Source: an uncultured Lachnospiraceae bacterium
GTDB taxonomy: Bacteria; Bacillota; Clostridia; Lachnospirales; Lachnospiraceae
DNA length: 59,031 nt
Assembly: GCA_902763335.1 (NCBI GenBank)
Contig: CACWRR010000006.1
Span: 1-59,031, forward strand
Direction: 5' to 3'
Each line of letters opens with the position of its first letter. Position 1 is the first letter of the stretch. The translations under genes and the position numbers were made by a program. The notes beneath the pieces are model-generated. The model worked only from the letters and a program-made list of their open reading frames with translations, made no database searches and had not been told where the DNA came from. Positions 6,857 to 15,739 of this stretch are shown piece after piece.

Positions 6857-8287
6857 TTATTCTGTTGCCTGAAGTTTGGTTATTATATCATCGATAACCG
6901 ATTTGACTACCAGCAGCTCCGTATTACCATTTATTGTTGCCTGATAATAGCTTCCGTTATATTTTGTAAATTCCATCTTTACATTCGGAAAACTCTCAGA
7001 ATTCAGAGTATATGAAAGTGTCATTTCCGGTGATACCTCTTTTATCTCTCCCGCATCAGTTATAACACTGTCAGCAGATATCTCACCTATTTTACTGTAT
7101 ATATCTTCATATTTATCTGAATCAGTTACATTTCCGTTCTGAACTATATCATAGGTCTTTCCACCAATTGTAACACTAAGTGCGGTTACATTTCCACTAT
7201 TAATTGCAAAAACATTTTTACTTATTAATGTCTTTTCATCTACAGCAATGATTTTTTCTGCTGTTTCTGATGATACGGTGTTTACCGCACTGCTTTCTGA
7301 TGATCTTATATAATAGTTTCCGTCATCCGTCTTTGCTCCAAACCAGTATGTTACCTCATGTGGCTCTTTAATTTCTTCAGTTTCGGTTTCTGATTCAGAT
7401 TCCGTCTCTGTCTCAGACTCTGTCTCCGATTCTGTTTCATCTGCCACCGTAACATAATATCTTACAACGACTTTTTTAGCATGTTCATCATCAAGTCCAT
7501 ACTGAATCAGCTCTTCATCAGATGGTTTATAATTTACACATGAAGCATATGACATTCCTGTTATGCCGCTTATTATACTGCTCATCTGAGTTGTATCAAG
7601 TGCCTTATACGAACCGTCATCCAGCTTTTCAAACCAGTTATTTGATACAGTATAATCATACTGTGCATTTCCGCCTTCAAAATATGAATAGGTCTTACCG
7701 TCTATCTCAAGTTCATACACATCACTGTCTGTTATGGCAGTAACAGTATCAACTTTAGCCATGTCATACAATGACTTACCTGCATATGATACGGTTGTAT
7801 CATCAATCATGTATACTATATTTGTTCCATCAAGATATGCATAATAATTGCCTGACGAACTTTTATCTCCTATATTGAGTGTATAGTCTATGCCTTCATC
7901 TCCTGTGACTTTTATAGTATAAGCCGGATTTTCAAGACCATACTCAGATATATTATCAAGGCTGTCTTCAAGCCGTCTCTGTGCATTCAGCGAACATATC
8001 GCACCAAGCAGACTTTTTATCTGACTGTCATCAAGAGGAAAATCTTTATCATCTGCATACTTCCATGTAGAATCAGTTAAATCATACTCAAACTTATAAG
8101 TACCTGTCGGATTTTTAAGCTCTATCTCCGTCACATTTTCATAGTCAAAGCTCAATATACTTTCCGAATCAGTTTCAGTGGTATCTTCCTTACTGCTGTT
8201 ATAGTTTTTTAAAGCAAAATATGAAACTATCAGTACTACCAGCAGAATCACCATCAAAACCAACGGCAATACTTTCTTTTTTTTCAT
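6857..8287 (-). CDS. DUF4340 domain protein, ABC-system accessory
   Basis: A 476-residue protein with an N-terminal membrane anchor (residues 6-26) and an extracytoplasmic region carrying repeated DUF4340-type segments (for example VTEIELKNPTGTYKFEY and the later GKTYDIVQNG). A low-complexity Glu/Ser/Thr stretch (ETESETETESESE) lies near residue 290. DUF4340 proteins are habitually encoded beside GldG-like proteins. The ATG overlaps the stop of the upstream GldG-like gene in a TAATG arrangement, so the two are translationally coupled. It is the last gene of the four-gene ABC system. Biochemical function is unknown. Confidence 0.85.
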   Translation of the reverse strand: MKKKKVLPLVLMVILLVVLIVSYFALKNYNSSKEDTTETDSESILSFDYENVTEIELKNPTGTYKFEYDLTDSTWKYADDKDFPLDDSQIKSLLGAICSLNAQRRLEDSLDNISEYGLENPAYTIKVTGDEGIDYTLNIGDKSSSGNYYAYLDGTNIVYMIDDTTVSYAGKSLYDMAKVDTVTAITDSDVYELEIDGKTYSYFEGGNAQYDYTVSNNWFEKLDDGSYKALDTTQMSSIISGITGMSYASCVNYKPSDEELIQYGLDDEHAKKVVVRYYVTVADETESETESETETESESETETEEIKEPHEVTYWFGAKTDDGNYYIRSSESSAVNTVSSETAEKIIAVDEKTLISKNVFAINSGNVTALSVTIGGKTYDIVQNGNVTDSDKYEDIYSKIGEISADSVITDAGEIKEVSPEMTLSYTLNSESFPNVKMEFTKYNGSYYQATINGNTELLVVKSVIDDIITKLQATE

Positions 8288-9747
8288 TATGCCTTTCTCC
8301 TTCTATACCATACTACAAATCCTGCTATTACCACTACAAGCGGTATTAACACTACATATACCATAGTCCATATGTTAGATTTGCTCTCCTGAATGGTGTT
8401 CTGCGGAACATCCATTGACTTTGCTGCAATACTTACTGTATTTGTCGCACCGTCACACATCCACGTAAGAGAATCCGTGAGCATATCCACATTTCCAAGT
8501 GAAAATGTATTTGTTATATCTTCCGTAAACATTATATATGAGCCATATACTGTAAGCTGTGTCTTTGTACCGTCATCATGGTCTTCACTAACGGCTACTG
8601 CCACTGCAAACGGTCCGTCCACATCATCAGATGCCTTTGCGTAACTTCCGTCCTGTGCTGCTCCTTCTCCATAATCAACGTCAGCATATGAATCCTCGGT
8701 AGTTGTAAGAAGATTTTCTATAGTAAGAGTACTTCTCGCCTCATCTGTCTTTACTATACCCTGTGCCATAGGAGCCATTATATACTTATCTCCCTTAAAT
8801 GAAGATGTTATATCATGACTCTCAACTTCCGGAAGAAGATAATAACCGTATCTGTAATAATAGTTCTGGTCATTTTCTATTACATAACCTTCCTGCATTT
8901 TAAGTCCATATGCATCAAGCACTGAATTAAAGTTTGGCAGGTCTGTTCCTGAATAATATCTGTTCATTACTATAAATGCTTTTCCGCCTGCATCAAGATA
9001 TGAAATGATTGCTTTTGCTTCCTCTTCACTGCAGTCTGTTGACGGGCATACTATGGCAAGTATGTTGCAGTCTTCCGGAACACCGGACTCTGATGCTAAA
9101 AGATTCAGGTCAGCAGTCTCTATGTTCTGCTTTGTTATGGCATCTGATACTGTAGTACTGAAAGTCTGCTCACCATGTCCAGAAAGTGTATACATTTTTG
9201 GCAGATTGTCAGTAGTAACATAATTGATGGCTGATGTAATCTCTCCTTCACCGTCAAATGATGTAGATGTACTTCCTGTTGTATAGTACTGTGAATAATC
9301 CTGTTCGTATATATCGTTATAATCCACAATCTTTGTTCTGTCACCTGATACTACAATCAGACTGTTTGTTGATGCATCAGATGCATTGTATTTGGTTACC
9401 ACTCCGGGCTGAAGATCAGGGTCTAATGTTTCCACCTTTATCTTATCTGACAATGATTTGTAAGTATCAAGAAGTTTAGATATGGTGCTGTCCTCTTTAC
9501 CTGTTGTACACATCTGATATATCGTTATATCATCTTTTAAGTTTTTAACTATTTCTTTTGTCGAACTGCCCACAGTATAATATTTTTCACTGCTCATATC
9601 GATTGATTTTATGGATTCAGGCAACTGCCCTGCCACAAGATTTATCACTATAACCACAGCTATAACTATGGCAGATATGCCGGCACTGTAAGTTCCTTTC
9701 TTGAAACTGCCGGACTTAAATGATTTCTTTATATTTATTCCTTTCAT
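8287..9747 (-). CDS. GldG-family ABC-system substrate-binding-like protein
   Basis: A 486-residue membrane protein with an N-terminal helix (about residues 22-41), a large extracytoplasmic domain and a C-terminal helix ending in a basic tail (VVWYRRRKA). The extracytoplasmic part resembles GldG (ABC_transp_aux/DUF4350-like), with motifs MYTLSGHGE and NILAIVCPSTDCSEEEAKAIISYL characteristic of that fold. In Bacteroidetes GldG works with GldA and GldF in gliding and secretion; outside that phylum the role is unknown. It sits 11 nt downstream of the permease and is coupled to the DUF4340 gene. Confidence 0.87.
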   Translation of the reverse strand: MKGINIKKSFKSGSFKKGTYSAGISAIVIAVVIVINLVAGQLPESIKSIDMSSEKYYTVGSSTKEIVKNLKDDITIYQMCTTGKEDSTISKLLDTYKSLSDKIKVETLDPDLQPGVVTKYNASDASTNSLIVVSGDRTKIVDYNDIYEQDYSQYYTTGSTSTSFDGEGEITSAINYVTTDNLPKMYTLSGHGEQTFSTTVSDAITKQNIETADLNLLASESGVPEDCNILAIVCPSTDCSEEEAKAIISYLDAGGKAFIVMNRYYSGTDLPNFNSVLDAYGLKMQEGYVIENDQNYYYRYGYYLLPEVESHDITSSFKGDKYIMAPMAQGIVKTDEARSTLTIENLLTTTEDSYADVDYGEGAAQDGSYAKASDDVDGPFAVAVAVSEDHDDGTKTQLTVYGSYIMFTEDITNTFSLGNVDMLTDSLTWMCDGATNTVSIAAKSMDVPQNTIQESKSNIWTMVYVVLIPLVVVIAGFVVWYRRRKA

Positions 9748-9758
9748 TTCGCACTCTC

Positions 9759-10622
9759 CTAACTATATCTCTTTTTCTGGATTGACTGCACTGTAAGAAA
9801 TATAAACATGCATCCAACCGAAACATAATATATAATCGCTGTCACATCAAATGTCTTTAACGAAAAATTGTTAAGAGACTGTGTTAATGGTATTTTATTT
9901 AAAAATGTAGGAAGAAGATTTGCAAAAAGTGAACTCTTCACTATATAAACAACCGTAAGTGCAATCCCTGCTATCACTACGAGCACTGCTGCCATAAAAC
10001 CATTTTTCGCCAATGAATAATATATAAGTCCTGCCACGATTACAGCTATAAGGCATCCTATAAATGAACCTATCTCAGATGATGGAATAAAACTTGTAAG
10101 TCCCGTCATGAGCTGCAATACCAAAAGTACGGCAAATGTTATAACCGCTGCTATTATAGGACTCTCCGTCAATGATGAAATGAACATTCCCATTGCTATA
10201 TATGCACATCCTATAAGAAATACTGCAAGTATACATGAATAATCAGTTCTAAAATCATGTGAACCGAATGCAGAAATAATTAACGGGCAAAAACATAAAA
10301 TCAGTATAGGAATTGTAAAAACAGTAACCATGGATAAATATTTACCAATGACTATCTTTCCAACCGGTACCTTTGACGTATATAATATCTGATCTGTTTT
10401 AGATTTTATTTCTTCTGAAAAGCTTCTCATTGTAAGCATCGGAAGTGCCAGAAATACTATATATGCCACACTGTTTAATACATCTCCGAAATATGGATAA
10501 CCACTCTTCATATTATAAAATGAAAAATAGATTCCAACTAACGCAACGATGAATGCAATGTACAGGCATCCTATCATTGAATTAAAATAAGACTTTAAAT
10601 CTCTCTTATACACAGCATTCAT
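9759..10622 (-). CDS. ABC-2 permease (GldF-like)
   Basis: A 287-residue integral membrane protein with six predicted helices. It contains the typical ABC-2 signature region LALPMLTMRSFSEEIKSKTDQILYTSKV after the second helix, which faces the ATPase. The ATG overlaps the ATPase stop (TAATG), and the GldG-like gene follows after 11 nt. It is thus the membrane channel of the GldA/F/G-like system. Substrate is unknown. Confidence 0.88.
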   Translation of the reverse strand: MNAVYKRDLKSYFNSMIGCLYIAFIVALVGIYFSFYNMKSGYPYFGDVLNSVAYIVFLALPMLTMRSFSEEIKSKTDQILYTSKVPVGKIVIGKYLSMVTVFTIPILILCFCPLIISAFGSHDFRTDYSCILAVFLIGCAYIAMGMFISSLTESPIIAAVITFAVLLVLQLMTGLTSFIPSSEIGSFIGCLIAVIVAGLIYYSLAKNGFMAAVLVVIAGIALTVVYIVKSSLFANLLPTFLNKIPLTQSLNNFSLKTFDVTAIIYYVSVGCMFIFLTVQSIQKKRYS

Positions 10623-11665
10623 TATTGTTCATCCTCCGTTTCCACTTCTTCGTCATTTTTACTATCGTCATCGGAAGTTTCTTCTATATTTTTCTGTCTG
10701 TTTGCCTTCATGACTTTACCCACTTCTTTTTTGCTGCCTGATGTAAGTTTAAGGAATACATCCTCGAGTGACATCTTAAATGAATACATCTCAATAAGTG
10801 CAACATCATTATCTGCAAACAGATGAAAGAGTTTCTCTCTTACATCGACATTGACTTTTGTGGTTATAGTTACCTCTGTAAGTCCGCCTTCTGCATTTTC
10901 CCTGTATTCTGTGTTTCCTATATCAGGAATCTGATTAAGCAGACGCTCAATTGTATTTTTGTCTGCCTTTACTTTTATGGTTATCTTTGAAGTATCTTCC
11001 ATAATCTTTTCAAGATTATCCGGAGTATCACACGCTACCATCTGACCGTGGGATATTATCATTACTTCATCGCATACGGCACTTACTTCCTGTAAAATGT
11101 GAGAACTTAAAATGACTGTATGTTTTTTTCCAAGTTTCTTTATAACATCTCTTATCTCTATAATCTGTTTTGGATCAAGACCTACTGTAGGCTCATCAAG
11201 TATGATTATATCAGGAAGTCCGAGAACTGCCTGTGCAAGACCTACTCTCTGTTTATAACCTTTAGACAGATTTTTTATAAGCCTTCCTGATACATCATTA
11301 AGCTTTGTAAGGTTCATTGCCTCTTCTATGGCCTTTGCCCTTTTCCCTTTCTTTATGCCCTTTAACTCAGCGGCAAATTTAAGGTACTCCAAGACCTTCA
11401 TATCCATATACAAAGGCGGTATCTCCGGCAGATAGCCTATATGTTTCTTCGCCTCTTCCGGTTCATTTGATATACTGTGTCCGTCTATCAGAACATCTCC
11501 TTCTGTAGCACCAATGTAGCCGGTCATGATATTCATTGTGGTTGATTTACCTGCTCCGTTCGGTCCGAGAAATCCGTATATTTTTCCCGATTCAACAGTA
11601 AAACTCAGATTGTCAACCGCAGTATGGTTACCATACTTCTTGACCAGATTTTTTACTTCTATCAC
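10622..11665 (-). CDS. ABC transporter ATPase (GldA-like)
   Basis: A 347-residue ATP-binding subunit. Motifs seen: Walker A GPNGAGKST, signature LSKGYKQRVGLAQ, Walker B IIILDEPTVGLDP and switch SSHILQE. After the nucleotide-binding domain comes a 90-residue regulatory region and a charged, acidic C-terminal tail (DDDSKNDEEVETEDEQ). GTG 11665 is the likely start: AGGAGG ends 7 nt upstream, whereas the ATG at 11707 has no ribosome site. It heads an operon with GldF-, GldG- and DUF4340-like proteins. Confidence 0.9.
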   Translation of the reverse strand: MIEVKNLVKKYGNHTAVDNLSFTVESGKIYGFLGPNGAGKSTTMNIMTGYIGATEGDVLIDGHSISNEPEEAKKHIGYLPEIPPLYMDMKVLEYLKFAAELKGIKKGKRAKAIEEAMNLTKLNDVSGRLIKNLSKGYKQRVGLAQAVLGLPDIIILDEPTVGLDPKQIIEIRDVIKKLGKKHTVILSSHILQEVSAVCDEVMIISHGQMVACDTPDNLEKIMEDTSKITIKVKADKNTIERLLNQIPDIGNTEYRENAEGGLTEVTITTKVNVDVREKLFHLFADNDVALIEMYSFKMSLEDVFLKLTSGSKKEVGKVMKANRQKNIEETSDDDSKNDEEVETEDEQ

Positions 11666-11775
11666 TTCTGTTCCTCCTCTTTCCCAAGGCTCTATATGTA
11701 TTTGCATTGCCTTTTTCAGATTATTATAGTTTATGTATATGACCAGTTTTTGATAAAAGTATGTACTTTTTGTGT

Positions 11776-12531
11776 TCAGAATCCTAATGCTTCTTCAATA
11801 GACTTAAATAAACGTTCTCTGTCAGGCGGTTTCAATATATACCCTGCCGGTCTTGTCTGTAATATTGAATAAATATGTTCTTTGTCCGCCACACTTGTCA
11901 GAAATATGACCGGAATATCCTTTATATCCTCCTGAGCTTTAAGTCTCTCGTATGTCTCCTTACCGTCCATCCCCGGCATTTCATAATCAAGCAGAATCAG
12001 GTCCGGCTGCTTATTGGGAACAGATTTTAATGCCTGCTCACCGGAGGTGGCAATATAGACAGTATATTTTTCATCCAATATTGATTTTACATTTCTGAGC
12101 AGAATGGCACTGTCATCCACAATCATTATTTTTTTGCGTCCTTCCGCCTTTCTTTTTAAGGTAGATAAATTATTTGAATCCGTCATTTTATAACATTTTT
12201 CCAGTAATTCTTCCTTGCTTACCGGTCTGAACAGCTTATCAAATTTCTCACCTTCACAATACACCTTATATTTGTTCCACTTCTCCCAGATGGCAATAAA
12301 CAGCACCGGTGTATCCTCTGTTTTATTTTGCAGCCATTCAAGTATGGCTTCATCTGCCTCTTCAACTCCTATCTGGCTCACCACCACCATGTCAGGTTTG
12401 ACGATTTTATACATTCCCTTTATATTTTCCAGTTCTTCTGAACACAGTTGTACCTGAAAGTCATTCATAAGACATTCATTTAAACTTCGTACAATTTCAT
12501 TAAGTTTTCCTATTAAAAGTATCTTTTTCAT
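11776..12531 (-). CDS. Response regulator, tandem receiver domains without output
   Basis: A 251-residue two-component protein. The C-terminal half (about 133-250) is a canonical receiver: acidic pair in IVDDSA, phospho-acceptor Asp182 in LLDYEMPGMDG, the threonine in FLTS and lysine in YILKPPD. The N-terminal 120 residues keep the receiver-like fold pattern (KILLIGKL, LFRPVSKEEL) but lack the acceptor aspartate. No DNA-binding or enzymatic output domain is present. Its ATG overlaps the hybrid kinase stop (ATGA), so they form one signalling pair. It probably acts by protein-protein interaction or as a phosphorelay intermediate. Confidence 0.88.
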   Translation of the reverse strand: MKKILLIGKLNEIVRSLNECLMNDFQVQLCSEELENIKGMYKIVKPDMVVVSQIGVEEADEAILEWLQNKTEDTPVLFIAIWEKWNKYKVYCEGEKFDKLFRPVSKEELLEKCYKMTDSNNLSTLKRKAEGRKKIMIVDDSAILLRNVKSILDEKYTVYIATSGEQALKSVPNKQPDLILLDYEMPGMDGKETYERLKAQEDIKDIPVIFLTSVADKEHIYSILQTRPAGYILKPPDRERLFKSIEEALGF

Positions 12532-15500
12532 GCCATTTTCTCCATATATTTTCTAAATTTGCAAACGTACTCTGTCACCTGTTCACTGTCTATATTGGTG
12601 ACTGCCACGCCAAGCATATCAATTATTTTACCTTCATCTTCAGTATACCTGAACTTTCTTATCTGTTCCATAATCTCATCCGCTGTATCAATATCCATAT
12701 CTTCCATGGCACTTTCTAGCAGTTTAAAATATTCATTTAACATCTGATAATCAAGTGTCATTTTGTCGGTATCATCCGGATTTTCATCTTCAATGCATGG
12801 TTTTAACAGTTCTTTATAAGCTCTCCACTGTTTTAAAAATACAGGTGTCACGCTGATTATAACATTTATGTCCTCATCCCGTGCTGCATACTCAAGCATT
12901 TTTGCCACACCACTCACACCGGTTGCACCAATCATTGCAACACTGTTCTTCATGGCATGTACCTTTATTCTGTACTCTCCCGTTATCTCCCTGCACTCTT
13001 CTGTATCCTGATTTTCAACAATCTGCTTATACAGATTTTCAAGATTATCTGCTTCCGCATCTATAAGATGATAATAATCATTTATGGTAGCCTGTAACAC
13101 CGCCCTGTCTCTTGTGTGCAATAATGCATACTCCCAGTCAATTCCATCAATTTGCGGAAATTCTTCATCCTCATTTTGTGTATCTTCCGACACTTTCTTT
13201 TTATGATATGTAACAATATCCTCCGGCAGCATTTCCACCAGAAGTTTCTCCAGTTTTTCAGGATTTATCGGTTTTGAAACAAATGTATCAAATCCTTCCG
13301 ATAAATACATTTCCCTTGCTCCAGCCACGGCATTTGCGGTTAATGCTATTACCGGCGTTTTTACGCAGAAGTGGTCATCCTCTTCCTTTATATGATGCAG
13401 TGTCTCTATTCCGTCCATTTCAGGCATCATATGGTCAAGAAATATTAAATCGTATCTTTTTTCCCTGATTTTTTCAAGACATTCCATACCGCCTGATGCC
13501 TCATCAATATTAACCATCGTCTCCTTAAGAAGATTAACAAATACTTTTCTGTTGACAGCATTGTCATCAACTACCAGAATATTAGCTTTAGGTGCAGTAA
13601 ATGTTACATTGTATGCATATCCTTCAGCCTGCTCATGAATCCTCTGTTCCAGATTTCCTATCGGCTCTGCATCAATGATTTCCTGCCCTATCTCAAAGAA
13701 AAATCTGCTGCCTTCTCCATACACACTCGCCACATGAAGTTTGCTGTCCATAAGTTCAAGAAGCTGAACTACTATGCTCATTCCGAGTCCTGTTCCTTCT
13801 ACATGGCGGTTTTTCTCCTCGTCTACCCTCTCAAACTCTTTAAACAGCTTTTCGATGTCCTCTTCCTTTATACCTATTCCCGTATCTTCTATCTCAAATT
13901 TAAGAATAACACTCTTTTCTGACACTTTGCCGCTGACACGCAGTGTAACACTGCCTTTTTCCGTATATTTCACAGCATTATTTAACAGATTTACGAGTAT
14001 CTGGCGGATGCGCACGTCATCTCCCCTTAAACGGGACGGCAGTTTTTCATCCACATACAGATTAAGTGACAGTTCTTTTGCCTCCGCTTTCATGGAAATC
14101 ATATTAACAATATCATGTATCATACTGCTAAAATCATATTCCGCAGGAATTAATTCCATCTTTCCCGATTCAATCTTTGAAAAGTCCAGAATATCATTTA
14201 TGATGGATAAAAGGCTCTGTCCTGCATTCTGAATATCCATCGAATACTCTCTTATCTTTCTGTCCTTACTCTCCCTTAATATCATTGCATTCATTCCCAG
14301 TACAGCATTTATCGGAGTACGAATCTCATGGGACATGTTTGCAAGAAATTTTCCCTTTGACTCGCTGGATAAAAGCGCCCTCTGTCTTTCTCCCTCCATC
14401 TGCAATATCTCATAAATAGTATTTACCATTGCAAACAGCAAAAGAAGAATCAATCCCACTGCAAGTATAGTTCCGCTAAATGTCGTATCTCTCTTAAAAT
14501 ACATAACCATCTGAATAACTGCTGCAATAACAGATGCCAGAATACCTATGGAAACCCATAAATATTCTTTAACATATTTCTTTTTTATATCTATTGCAAT
14601 AGTTACACCCATGCTGATAATTGTAAGCGAATCTGCAATTGCCATATATATTATAGTATCTGTATAATCTACAAGATGCATAACATGCAGTACTGTACAT
14701 ATGACAAAATCAACTATAACTATACTGCAGGTTATTCTGTATATCTTTTCATATCTCTGTTTCTGTATACCGTTCATATAGATTGTAAGCGGCAGCGGCA
14801 TAACCATAAGTGCCATAAATGCCATGTCATTTATAACGGAAAGATTTGGTGAAATAAGCTGTCTGAATATTGAATTGGAAATCAGCCATATAGCCGCAAT
14901 AAATACGCCCCAGCCCAGATATTCCAAAACTATTTCCTTATGATAATATACGCGAAGTATAAAACCTGCCGCAATACTCACAAGTCCCAATATAAGTGCA
15001 AAAAATGCCACAATTATCTCGACTCCGTACCTATGGAAAAAATAATTCCACACGCCAATCCTGTTTCCATAATATACCGTATAAAACATGCCGGAGTATG
15101 AGGAATCTGTCTGCACCTTTAATGTAAGTGTTTTCCCTGCATCTTCCGGTGTAAGTTCCAGAAAAACATAAGATACTGCACTTACCTTTCCAAACAGTCT
15201 GGTATCTTTAGTTGAATATTCTCTCCTTAACACACCGTCCACATATATATTCATCTCCTGTTTTGCACTTCGGAAACTTATATATGTATTATGTGGTATA
15301 TTATCCGGAAGTACCGTTTCCACTGTCATTAATTCATTTCTTTCTGCTTTATATTTCCCCGGAATCTGAATCTCCTCTTTTTTACCGTCCGCCTTTATCT
15401 GATACCACTTACCTGTATATTCCTCACACCTGTACTCTCCCGGTACTACATCAGATTTCAAAAACACCTCACCGAGCACCAAATATCCCAGAATAAAAAT

Positions 15501-15557
15501 TATAAAAACAGCGAATATACGTTTTATATACTTCATCCCATCCACATCACACCCCAT
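12528..15557 (-). CDS. Hybrid sensor histidine kinase with receiver and Hpt domains
   Basis: A 1009-residue membrane sensor. Order: N-terminal helix (about 10-30), an extracellular 7TMR-DISM-like domain (35-170), seven membrane helices (180-385), HisKA with His410 (LANMSHEIRTP), HATPase with N box (NNAVKYTEKG, near 527), DTGIGI (558-563) and GTGLGM (588-593), a receiver with Asp708 (FLDHMMPEMDG), and a C-terminal Hpt-like domain with His867 (VHAMKNSVAMIGA). This makes a complete phosphorelay in one protein. GGAG lies 5 nt before ATG 15557. It is coupled to the receiver-only regulator downstream. The ligand is unknown; DISM domains often bind carbohydrates. Confidence 0.92.
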   Translation of the reverse strand: MGCDVDGMKYIKRIFAVFIIFILGYLVLGEVFLKSDVVPGEYRCEEYTGKWYQIKADGKKEEIQIPGKYKAERNELMTVETVLPDNIPHNTYISFRSAKQEMNIYVDGVLRREYSTKDTRLFGKVSAVSYVFLELTPEDAGKTLTLKVQTDSSYSGMFYTVYYGNRIGVWNYFFHRYGVEIIVAFFALILGLVSIAAGFILRVYYHKEIVLEYLGWGVFIAAIWLISNSIFRQLISPNLSVINDMAFMALMVMPLPLTIYMNGIQKQRYEKIYRITCSIVIVDFVICTVLHVMHLVDYTDTIIYMAIADSLTIISMGVTIAIDIKKKYVKEYLWVSIGILASVIAAVIQMVMYFKRDTTFSGTILAVGLILLLLFAMVNTIYEILQMEGERQRALLSSESKGKFLANMSHEIRTPINAVLGMNAMILRESKDRKIREYSMDIQNAGQSLLSIINDILDFSKIESGKMELIPAEYDFSSMIHDIVNMISMKAEAKELSLNLYVDEKLPSRLRGDDVRIRQILVNLLNNAVKYTEKGSVTLRVSGKVSEKSVILKFEIEDTGIGIKEEDIEKLFKEFERVDEEKNRHVEGTGLGMSIVVQLLELMDSKLHVASVYGEGSRFFFEIGQEIIDAEPIGNLEQRIHEQAEGYAYNVTFTAPKANILVVDDNAVNRKVFVNLLKETMVNIDEASGGMECLEKIREKRYDLIFLDHMMPEMDGIETLHHIKEEDDHFCVKTPVIALTANAVAGAREMYLSEGFDTFVSKPINPEKLEKLLVEMLPEDIVTYHKKKVSEDTQNEDEEFPQIDGIDWEYALLHTRDRAVLQATINDYYHLIDAEADNLENLYKQIVENQDTEECREITGEYRIKVHAMKNSVAMIGATGVSGVAKMLEYAARDEDINVIISVTPVFLKQWRAYKELLKPCIEDENPDDTDKMTLDYQMLNEYFKLLESAMEDMDIDTADEIMEQIRKFRYTEDEGKIIDMLGVAVTNIDSEQVTEYVCKFRKYMEKMA

Positions 15558-15619
15558 CTCTTCTCCATATCATACATTCCTCCTATTACTTTGTGATTTT
15601 ATAAATTTTTTATAAAATA

Positions 15620-15648
15620 ATTTTATCATGTGACTATTTAGCTGTCAA
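15620..15648 (-). promoter_or_regulatory. Sigma-A promoter of the kinase-regulator pair
   Basis: TTGACA (15643-15648), 17-nt spacer, TAAAAT (15620-15625) on the minus strand, about 60 nt upstream of the kinase start. Confidence 0.8.
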
Positions 15649-15671
15649 TTTTTCCTTATTGCCTAATACAA

Positions 15672-15727
15672 AAACGGTGATTGTAAAACGAACAGAGCAT
15701 ATCTCTGCCGTTTTACAATCACCGTTT
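15672..15727 (-). terminator. Long terminator hairpin of serS
   Basis: Perfect 19-nt arms (AAACGGTGATTGTAAAACG and its complement, 15672-15690 and 15709-15727) enclose a second CAGAG/CTCTG stem. Minus-strand reading ends in TTTTTG. It begins 13 nt beyond the serS stop codon. Confidence 0.85.
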
Positions 15728-15739
15728 CTCTATATCTGC

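Noticed and set aside
7380-7440. Possible short tandem repeat in the DUF4340 gene
   Set aside because: It encodes a Glu/Ser/Thr low-complexity linker and is best explained as coding sequence, not as a CRISPR or mobile repeat.
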